The notes beneath the pieces are model-generated. The model saw only the letters and a program-made list of their open reading frames with translations, made no database searches and had not been told where the DNA came from. From Lentisphaera profundi (GTDB taxonomy: Bacteria; Verrucomicrobiota; Lentisphaeria; Lentisphaerales; Lentisphaeraceae), in assembly GCF_028728065.1 (NCBI RefSeq), contig NZ_CP117812.1:2585563-2649562 (forward strand): a stretch of DNA of 64,000 nt, given 5' to 3'. Below, in pieces: positions 37,259-44,458 of this stretch; position 1 is the stretch's first letter; every line of letters begins with the position of its first letter. Position numbers and translations under genes: made by a program.

Positions 37259-38011
37259 ATGAAAAAGTTTACTGAAAAATCAAAATTTACTCTTACAGAA
37301 CTTTTGGTGGTAATCGCCATTATAGGCATTTTAGCTTCTTTACTCCTACCCGTTTTAAGCAAGGCTCGCAAGCAAGCTCATGCAATGACTTGCTTGAATA
37401 ATATTAAGACTGTGGGCCTTGGCATGCAGATGTTCCGCGATGATGAAAAGGGAATCATTGCTCATAATTATGCTCGAGATCGCTGGAATATAATGGACTG
37501 GGCTCTTGGTGTACGTGACTATTTGGGGGGAACTGCAGCTGCAGACCTGAATGAATGGAATTTTAGACGTTCTGCGGCGGCTTCATTTTATGGTTGTCCC
37601 ACAACACTTGAATTGGATGGTAATAATAACGGGACTAATGAGAGTGTATATTCTATCCATTACGGGATTCCAGTAAGGCCGGGGCAAATATCCTCGTTTG
37701 TAGGTTATGAAATTAATGTGATTGAGAAGCCTTCGGAATCTATTCTTTTAGCGGATGGTTATAGGGAAGACTCACCAGTCTATCGAGGTCGCTCTGGCTT
37801 TAAACAGCAGCATGCTTATGAAGCGGTGACGGGCCTGGCCGATAACAAATTCAAGCATGTAGACACTAAAGCTTCTTACCTATTTTTTGATGGGCATACC
37901 GAGCTAATTAGATGGCGTACTGAAGGGGCGTTCCGTGAGCTCTATATGTATGATTTATACAACTTGCCAGATATTGGCTTGAATGCAGGCTCAGTAACTT
38001 ACACTCCTTAA
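37259..38011 (+). CDS. Prepilin-type pseudopilin, H-x-DG family
   Basis: About 250 aa from ATG 37259. Prepilin leader ending KSKFTLTELLVVIAIIGILA with the conserved Glu; C-terminus KHVDTKASYLFFDGHTEL carries the His-DG signature. The body (LGGTAAADLN, VTGLADNKFKH) is clearly homologous to the pseudopilin at 17488. It is divergent from a sulfatase gene and carries the same promoter class. Such proteins may form a surface filament or secretion pseudopilus tied to polysaccharide use; that is inference. Confidence 0.85.
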   Translation: MKKFTEKSKFTLTELLVVIAIIGILASLLLPVLSKARKQAHAMTCLNNIKTVGLGMQMFRDDEKGIIAHNYARDRWNIMDWALGVRDYLGGTAAADLNEWNFRRSAAASFYGCPTTLELDGNNNGTNESVYSIHYGIPVRPGQISSFVGYEINVIEKPSESILLADGYREDSPVYRGRSGFKQQHAYEAVTGLADNKFKHVDTKASYLFFDGHTELIRWRTEGAFRELYMYDLYNLPDIGLNAGSVTYTP

Positions 38012-38093
38012 ATAAAAATCTATTCAGTCCTATTTCTTGAAGTATTAAATAGCTGAATATTTTCATTTACTGTCCATGAGAATCGGATCGGAA

Positions 38094-38390
38094 TCATTCA
38101 TTATGGATTAGATTCTCGGGGATGATCTTGATATTTCTCTTGCTGCGTTCTTTTTCGATTCGGCGATGAATCACTTGGCGTAAATTGCGAGAGAAATTTT
38201 CATCTAAGAGGATTTGATTGGCGATTTCACTTATAAACAAGTCTGTTTGAGGACATCGAAAGGCAAGTCGGCGAGAATTCCTTTAAGTCGTTAAGCATAG
38301 AAATCTAAGATGCCATGGAGGTTCTCAATCATGCCAGCTGTACCATCCCGTCTGATTGAATGGTAGAATTGAGCTTTTTCATTGCTTATT
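38094..38390 (-). pseudogene. Decayed gene fragment of unknown family
   Basis: Minus-strand reading gives coding-like sequence in two frames: LADLPFDVLKQTCL, then after a frameshift near 38230 EIANQILLDENFSRNL and VIHRRIEKERSKR, closing at a stop at 38094; an internal stop also lies upstream. No start is seen. The family is not recognised. It lies between the pseudopilin and an insertion sequence, whose arrival may have removed the rest. Confidence 0.4.
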
Positions 38391-38521
38391 CCCTGGTATT
38401 TATATATTAAAATACAGTCATCCCATAGAGCAGGAAAAACTGACTCTTTAATACATTTCCCTGTGTAAATACCTTCTATTTATTAGATGGATGTTTTGGT
38501 TTTGATTAAGGCTCAGTCATT

Positions 38522-39833
38522 GGCTGTCCCATAGATTTATGTAAATCCCGGCAAATACTGCTGAGGAGGAGTTGAGTATAGCCTTGGTGGGTCACTGGCT
38601 GTCCCACAGGATTTGAGGACTGAGTACAATTCAAGCCTTGACCATAGTACGCCACGGATAACGGTGAATATTCTTGAGAAAGAATATTTCCACTTACTTT
38701 GAAATGCTAAAAATCGCAAAAGCACGTAAGTCAATAATGCTGTCCAAACTTGCCACCGAATGGCATTTTCGTTATGGCCAAGGAAATCAGATATTTGCAA
38801 TGTTTGTTTGATCTGTTTGAAAAACACTTCGATTCCCCAACGTGATTTATAGATTTGTGCGACTGAACTGGGAACCCATTTAAAGTTGTTAGTAATGAAA
38901 ACCATTTTCTTAAGTTTTCCGTCAATTTCTACTTCAGCTTCGACAAGTCGTAATTCTGTCGGGTAATGCAGTTGAGTTTTCGTACCTTTGAGACGAATAC
39001 GCTGATCACGGATGATAGAACCTTTGGCTTCAGAGATATTTTCAATAATCTCGTAGCTCATATTATCTTTTGCCCGAGTAACCCAAAATACTTTACGTTC
39101 ATTGAGGTGAAAGAGATGTTTATAATCCACGTAAGCCTTATCAAAAACCACTATTTCTCCAGGTAACATTCCTGCACATAATTCCTTTGCTTCCGTTGAA
39201 TCATGAGTGTTCGCAGCTTTTACAATAGCGAAAGAAGGTAAGAAATTTTGTAAGTTAAGCTTCATGTGACATTTAGCCGCAGCTTTACGACGACGATGTT
39301 TTGCCCATGGCATACAATTAGCAACAAGCTGGATAGTTGTAGAATCCACCGCGTGAATTGCTTTTTTGAAACGTCTAGGAAAACCAGTATATTTTTGCTG
39401 AATACCAAAGCCCGCATACTTATTCTGTAAGTGATTAAGAACACTCCAGAAAAGTTCTTCTGCCATGTCGGCATTACGAGTTCTATTTGCGTTAGATAAG
39501 GTATTTCGTTTCGGGACTGTCGCGCCTCGTATAGGCTCAAGGCTTCCACTATGATTTTGAAGGCTATCGCAAATATCATTTAAGCTCAGAGAATGAGATA
39601 ACTGAGCATAAAGTAAGGTTAGAACATGGCTCCAAGGACTAAACTTACGAGTTTTGATTCCGTGCTTATCTGCAAGTTTTTGAACTAAATGTCCTGGAAT
39701 TAATTGGCAGATTTGTTTGAGACTACATACATTACTTTTGTCTGGCTTCATGATGGACTCCTTTTTTTGTCGTTATTAAAAGAAACATCTGAAGCTAGAT
39801 TTTTCATAGCTTAGTTATTTTTATGGGATGGCT
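38522..39833 (-). mobile_element. IS4-type insertion sequence (ends approximate)
   Basis: A transposase gene bounded by GGCTGTCCCATA (38522-38533) and its imperfect inverse TATGGGATGGCT (39822-39833; 9 of 12 match). These may be terminal inverted repeats; a second GGCTGTCCCACA at 38597 makes the left end uncertain. No target duplication was established. Confidence 0.45.
38537..39751 (-). CDS. IS4-family DDE transposase
   Basis: 404 aa, apparently intact. Catalytic residues: Asp in HAVDSTTIQ, Asp in VVFDKAYVDY, and Glu in the Y-2-R-3-E-6-K signature YKSRWGIEVFFKQIKQ. The N-terminal DUF4372-like region precedes it. Inserted between the pseudopilin and the sulfatase at 40206. Confidence 0.93.
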   Translation of the reverse strand: MKPDKSNVCSLKQICQLIPGHLVQKLADKHGIKTRKFSPWSHVLTLLYAQLSHSLSLNDICDSLQNHSGSLEPIRGATVPKRNTLSNANRTRNADMAEELFWSVLNHLQNKYAGFGIQQKYTGFPRRFKKAIHAVDSTTIQLVANCMPWAKHRRRKAAAKCHMKLNLQNFLPSFAIVKAANTHDSTEAKELCAGMLPGEIVVFDKAYVDYKHLFHLNERKVFWVTRAKDNMSYEIIENISEAKGSIIRDQRIRLKGTKTQLHYPTELRLVEAEVEIDGKLKKMVFITNNFKWVPSSVAQIYKSRWGIEVFFKQIKQTLQISDFLGHNENAIRWQVWTALLTYVLLRFLAFQSKWKYSFSRIFTVIRGVLWSRLELYSVLKSCGTASDPPRLYSTPPQQYLPGFT

Positions 39834-40040
39834 GTGATATTAAAAGGTAATTTAGAAGTGTAGTAGGATAAAAAATGTTTATGTCTTTTCCATTAATCAA
39901 TGGAAAACATTAACTGCTTCTAGCTCATAAACAGCAATAAAAAGCCAAGCTGACAGCTGAAATTAAAAAAATGCTATTTTCCACATAATAAAGGTGCCAT
40001 ATCTTGAATCACCTTCTCAAAATACTGACTCGGGCCAGTA

Positions 40041-40052
40041 GTGATTACTCAC
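40041..40052. promoter_or_regulatory. Dyad GTGA-TTAC-TCAC upstream of a sulfatase
   Basis: The 12-mer with GTGA/TCAC half-sites lies 74 bp upstream of the AGTCACA element of this gene. The identical 12-mer recurs at 44447-44458. Possible operator; the rest of 39834-40125 shows nothing clear. Confidence 0.35.
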
Positions 40053-40125
40053 CAAGCGTCCTTATTTCGTGAAACAATGGATTATTTAAAAGATATGGTA
40101 CTCATCAATAAAAGATTCCTTTTCT

Positions 40126-40156
40126 AGTCACATATACCGATGCTGTATTTCATTAA
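40126..40156 (+). promoter_or_regulatory. Shared promoter element AGTCACA-N18-CATTAA (sulfatase)
   Basis: AGTCACA at 40126, exactly 18 nt, CATTAA at 40151; 80 bp before the GTG start at 40206. Confidence 0.75.
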
Positions 40157-40205
40157 GCTTAATCAACACATACTTTATTTAAGAATCATATCACCGGAGA
40201 TATAC

Positions 40206-41600
40206 GTGGAGAAAAAAATACATTCATACCTTTTAGTCGCTTTTATACTTGCTATGGGCTTTTCATTACAGGCAGCTAAAAAACCAGTGAACATGATTTT
40301 TATCTTAGCTGATGATTGCACCTACCTCGACCTGGAACTCTATGGCGGCCAAGCAAAAACACCTCATCTTAATGCACTGGCCAAAAAAGGCCTCAAGTTT
40401 AATCGTTGCTATCAAGCCGCACCCATGTGCTCTCCCACCCGCCACGCTCTTTATACGGGGCTTTATCCAGTCAAGAGCGGAGCCTACCCCAATCATGCTA
40501 ATGTAAATAAAGGCGTAAAGAGCATTCCTCATTTTCTCAAAGCGGGTGGCTATCGCGTTATCTTAGCTGGCAAGTCACATGTGGGTCCTGCTAAAGCGTT
40601 TCCTTTTGAATACATCAAAGAATTTTCCGATACCCGTTATGAGCCTACAATCTCTGCTGATGGATGGCGTTACCCTAAAGTTAATCAGGTCATGAAAGAC
40701 GCAGTAGAAAAAAACCAACCCTTTTGCATGTTTCTATGTTCAGACGAACCTCACTCTCCTTACACAAAAGGCGATGCGAGTCAGTACCCACCCGAGAGCT
40801 TAATACTAAGTCCACAGCATCTTGGTTTTCATGCTAAATCCTACTCCAAATACTTAGCTGAAATCACTTATTTTGACGGACAAGTAGGCGAAATCATGCA
40901 GATGTTAAAAGCTAATAATTTAGAAGATGATACCATCGTCATCGTGGCCAGCGAACAAGGTAGTTCATTTCCCTTTGGTAAATGGACCTGTTACGAAGTC
41001 GGTGTTGCCAGTGGTATGCTCATTTCCTGGCCTGGTCACGTAAAGCCTAATACTGAAACTGATGCCATTGTCGAATACACTGATATAGTTCCCACACTAC
41101 TCGAAATTGCCGGTGTGGAAGCACCAAAGAACCTCGATGGCAGGTCCTTCTTAAACCTTATCAAGGGCCAAGCAATAGAACACAAAGATTACGCTTTCAG
41201 TATTCAGACCACCTACGGCGTCAATGGTGCAAACGCAAACTACGGAATCAGAACCGTCGTTGATAAGAAGTATCGCTATATTCGAAATGTAAATCCGGAT
41301 AATAATTTCAGTATCCCCAGTTCACGAGGTCTATTGAAAAATACGGCCAAGATGGATAAAAATAGCCAAGCCTTTGCGCAACGTTATTTTACTCGTCCGC
41401 CAGAAGAGCTCTATGATATAGAAAATGATCCCTACTGCCAAGTCAATCTTATCAACAATCCCGAACTTAAGCCTACTAAAGAAAGATTATCCCTTCAAAT
41501 CGATCAGTGGATGGAAGCACAAGGTGACCGTGGTGCAGAGACTGAAAAAGAAGCTATTGAACACCTCGCCCCCTATAAGAGAAAACAGTTTGAAAAGTAA
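40206..41600 (+). CDS. Secreted sulfatase (S1 family)
   Basis: 464 aa from GTG 40206, chosen because GGAGA lies six bases upstream and the product then begins with a signal peptide (about 1-22, ending LQAAKK). Longer reading from 40140 would overlap the promoter element. Formylglycine motif CSPTR, metal-binding FILADDCTY, and VASEQGSSFPFGKWTCYE as the second metal region. Resembles S1 subfamily 8/heparan-N-sulfatase-like enzymes. Alone in its transcription unit. Confidence 0.9.
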   Translation: MEKKIHSYLLVAFILAMGFSLQAAKKPVNMIFILADDCTYLDLELYGGQAKTPHLNALAKKGLKFNRCYQAAPMCSPTRHALYTGLYPVKSGAYPNHANVNKGVKSIPHFLKAGGYRVILAGKSHVGPAKAFPFEYIKEFSDTRYEPTISADGWRYPKVNQVMKDAVEKNQPFCMFLCSDEPHSPYTKGDASQYPPESLILSPQHLGFHAKSYSKYLAEITYFDGQVGEIMQMLKANNLEDDTIVIVASEQGSSFPFGKWTCYEVGVASGMLISWPGHVKPNTETDAIVEYTDIVPTLLEIAGVEAPKNLDGRSFLNLIKGQAIEHKDYAFSIQTTYGVNGANANYGIRTVVDKKYRYIRNVNPDNNFSIPSSRGLLKNTAKMDKNSQAFAQRYFTRPPEELYDIENDPYCQVNLINNPELKPTKERLSLQIDQWMEAQGDRGAETEKEAIEHLAPYKRKQFEK

Positions 41601-42374
41601 GATGATTATCTTTTTAAACGGTAAGGAGAGTGCGAAGTACTAATATACCTAGTCAAGGAAATATTTTCCTTGCTGGGGAGCTCGTAATGGCTGGGGGTTT
41701 AAGGGGATTTAAACGTGCAGGCACCTTTTTTAGTAGGGCCCCGAGGGCTCCTCGGCCGCCGGAGGGTGCTGCCACACAGGCGATAAAAATATCTGGGGCT
41801 CCGTACCACACCTCGCTCCAGCGCTTAATATTCACAATCCCCCAGCCCCGCTCAAGGTACTGCCGTACAGGTCAATAATTTTTATCCGCCTGTGTGGCAA
41901 CACCCCTTAGGAATCCCGATGCTAGTCGCTGCGTTCCTATGCTTAATTTTAGTTGAACAGAGTGCGGTATTCAATTCATCCGCCTAGTCAAGGAAAGATT
42001 TTCCTTGCTAGAGCGCTCGTAATGGGTGGTGGACTTAAGATATATTAACTGAGAGATGAGCTCGAAGAGCTTAGGAATGTAGCCATGGACGTAAGTCCGT
42101 GGTATTTGAATAACAGAATCGTGCGTGCCGAAGGTACGCGGCAGAGTTTTAGCGTCATACCTTCGGCATGAATATCATTTTTTTAACAATACCCACCGGA
42201 TAAATCCGGTGGCTACCATACTACATACCTTCGGCATGTGCTTAAGGTCCGTATCATCACGGGGCTTCCCGCTCGCGGAAGGCATTAATTATATGAGGCT
42301 CTACCCCAAACTCGACTAAGAGTGCGAGCACCCTTAGGAATCCCGATGCTAGTCGCTGCGCGTCCGTGTATTAC
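41601..42374. repeat. Cluster of extragenic repeats and palindromes
   Basis: 774 bp without a gene. Two copies of a unit beginning CCTAGTCAAGGAAA (41648 and 41983) with an AAGGAAAATATTTTCCTT-like palindrome; a 29-bp sequence starting CCTTAGGAATCCCGATGC occurs at 41905 and 42332; hairpins CCATGGACGTAAGTCCGTGG (42083-42102) and CCACCGGATAAATCCGGTGG (42193-42212); ACCTTCGGCATG twice (42159, 42228). REP-like, probably mobilised by an enzyme elsewhere. Confidence 0.75.
41660..41837 (-). repeat. Dispersed extragenic repeat, copy A (full length)
   Basis: On the minus strand it reads, in order, TTGTGAATATTAAGCGCTGG, GCCCCAGATATTTTTATCGC, CTGTGTGGCAGCACCCTCC, then CCGAGGAGCCCTCGG and CTACTAAAAAAGGTG, ending near GAGCTCCCC. 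The copy at 54715-54883 matches along almost its whole length. Confidence 0.85.
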
Positions 42375-44294
42375 TTAGTTTTGCTTAATAACTTTGGAGC
42401 TTGAGCCATCATCCAAAAGCTTGATTTCCTGCTCAAAAACTCCACCATCTTGAGTGGTGACTGTGACGCTATATGTACCGAAGAAAAAGCGCCCCTGTAC
42501 TTTTCCCGATGCATTCGTTTTTACTTTGGCATGACTGCGCCATTTTTTCTGTGTCAGCTCTTGCCATACTTTCCCCTGGGGACGAAGACTCCAGTCGGCT
42601 CTATAGAGGCCACACTTTTCACGCCAGTGGCGCTTATCCCAAAAACCCCATAGAATGAATTCATTTACTGAGGGGTGACTAAAACTCAAAGTCAGAAAAT
42701 CATAGAGGAATTGAGCCTGTATATCCTCATCATTGTCTTCAGCCGGAAGGTCGAACTCAGTTATTTTTAATGTTTTCCCCAAAGCCGCAAAGCGGTCCAA
42801 GCGTTGCTTTATTAAAGAGGCCTCTTGAGCATACTTAAAGTGGCTTTGGAAACCGATGCTATCAAGTGGAGCACCTTCGGCAATTAAATTTTTTGTGAAA
42901 TTATAATAGTGATCTCGGTGTTTAGTATTATAGCTGTTGAGTATGCCAAAATCATTAATACACAACTTGCAATCCTCAGGTAGATAACGCCGTGCCTGTT
43001 CAAACCACTTGCTAGCACTTCCTTTGGGAAGACAGTCCATGAAATCATGATTGGAGAAGGGTTCATTGAGTACATCCCAGTCCGTGATTTTGGGCCAACG
43101 ACCGCTGAAATCCTTGATATGATCAAGGATCTCCTGCTGCAAGAGGACGGGCTTATCTTTTAAGGTCTGTAAATAAGCAGGAGATTTTTTAAAGCTTGGC
43201 CAAGTCAATACGTGACCTCGGTAAGGGATATTTTTTTCTTCAAGAAACGATAATATTTTTTCTGTATGGCCATTTTCTTTATAATTTTTGTCACGCCACT
43301 TCATCGCATTTTCAAAAACGGCTTTATTAAAATTTTCCTCAAAATACTTAAAGTATTGCTCCCTCTCCCGATCTGATATGTGCCGCTGAAAAACTAATGT
43401 ACTAATGGCACTGCCAAAGGGGAAAGAATGCTCTACTTGATTAATTTCTATTTGTGCAGCAGTCAAAGGTTTACCAGATGAATCAACAAAGGCAAGAGTG
43501 AAGTCGCCTTTGCGAATTTTTTCAATGCGCTCATCAGCTTCGTGCTGTTCACGTTCTGACATGGGTTTAAAAACAAATTTTGATTTTGGCAAGGAAGACA
43601 ATTGTTTGTTTTTGCCAAAGTATGAGACTTGCATTTTGGCTAATTTAAAATGATGATCCTGACCACCCAAAGAAATGGCTATCCGCCCTTTATAGTCATG
43701 GATATCTTTGCTTAGCTTTACGGGGATCTGTACATGTTGCCACTCATCGCTTAATTGTGTTAGCAGTTTTTGATCATCAATATTAGTTTCAATGATGCCG
43801 TAAATCGAATCTTTCTTTAATGGGCGTATAAAAAAGCTCAGCTTTAATACATCGCCTTTTTTAGCCAGCTTATTAACATGAAATAACAGTCGTGTTTTAT
43901 TCAAATCTTGGCTAGTTCCACAGCGAGCAGTTAAAACCTTAACGCCATTGCAAATGGCACTTTCATTCTCAAAGTTTTCACCATTTTTAGTGTAGTTTAT
44001 ATTCCATTTCTTATCTATGATTTCTTCACCCTGATCCACAGTTGAAGTCATTGATATATCAAATGGGGACACTTGGTGGGAGCTCTGACAAGGTGGTTTA
44101 AACGCATGACTTTCTGAAACGCTCGGGAGCGTTAAGATCACAGGGGATTTTTTGGAAGAGTTCTCGACAGAACTGGTACCCTGTTTAGCAAAAACGGAAG
44201 TGAGACAGCCTAATAAAACTAGAGCAAACATTAAGCTGAATGCTAAAGATTTCTTTTTCACCTTCTTCTTAGAGCTAGCTGAGCTGATTGTCAT
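42375..44294 (-). CDS. GH10 endo-xylanase with N-terminal carbohydrate-binding-like domain
   Basis: 639 aa. N-terminal signal (about 16-37; a Cys30 in LLGC could also be a weak lipobox). Residues about 70-235 look like a beta-sandwich binding module; residues about 275-600 are GH10 with acid/base Glu in WDVLNEPF and nucleophile Glu in LKITEFDLP. Cleaves beta-1,4-xylan internally; secreted or surface-anchored. A short beta-rich C-terminal tail follows. Preceded by the shared AGTCACA-N18 element, 94 bp upstream, and in the same direction as GH95. Confidence 0.93.
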   Translation of the reverse strand: MTISSASSKKKVKKKSLAFSLMFALVLLGCLTSVFAKQGTSSVENSSKKSPVILTLPSVSESHAFKPPCQSSHQVSPFDISMTSTVDQGEEIIDKKWNINYTKNGENFENESAICNGVKVLTARCGTSQDLNKTRLLFHVNKLAKKGDVLKLSFFIRPLKKDSIYGIIETNIDDQKLLTQLSDEWQHVQIPVKLSKDIHDYKGRIAISLGGQDHHFKLAKMQVSYFGKNKQLSSLPKSKFVFKPMSEREQHEADERIEKIRKGDFTLAFVDSSGKPLTAAQIEINQVEHSFPFGSAISTLVFQRHISDREREQYFKYFEENFNKAVFENAMKWRDKNYKENGHTEKILSFLEEKNIPYRGHVLTWPSFKKSPAYLQTLKDKPVLLQQEILDHIKDFSGRWPKITDWDVLNEPFSNHDFMDCLPKGSASKWFEQARRYLPEDCKLCINDFGILNSYNTKHRDHYYNFTKNLIAEGAPLDSIGFQSHFKYAQEASLIKQRLDRFAALGKTLKITEFDLPAEDNDEDIQAQFLYDFLTLSFSHPSVNEFILWGFWDKRHWREKCGLYRADWSLRPQGKVWQELTQKKWRSHAKVKTNASGKVQGRFFFGTYSVTVTTQDGGVFEQEIKLLDDGSSSKVIKQN

Positions 44295-44363
44295 ACCACG
44301 AGGCCTTTTTTTAAGGTTTTTTTTCTACGCTAAACATCTTGGCATATAGTTTCGCCTTATGTA

Positions 44364-44394
44364 TTAATACAAAACTATCCTCCACTATGTGACT
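44364..44394 (-). promoter_or_regulatory. Shared promoter element AGTCACA-N18-TATTAA (GH10)
   Basis: Minus-strand AGTCACA, exactly 18 nt, TATTAA; the first element is 94 bp before the GH10 start. Confidence 0.75.
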
Positions 44395-44446
44395 CTAAAG
44401 ATGGATTAAACAATTTTAATTGACTTCACTCATAAGCTTTGCGCGA

Positions 44447-44458
44447 GTGATTACTCAC
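44447..44458. promoter_or_regulatory. Second GTGA-TTAC-TCAC dyad
   Basis: Identical 12-mer to 40041-40052, 53 bp upstream of the AGTCACA element of the GH10 gene and overlapping the GH95 stop codon. Confidence 0.3.

Noticed and set aside
41630..41878. 82-codon ORF after the sulfatase gene
   Set aside because: Read from inverted repeat copy A; same peptide-like strings arise from other repeat copies.
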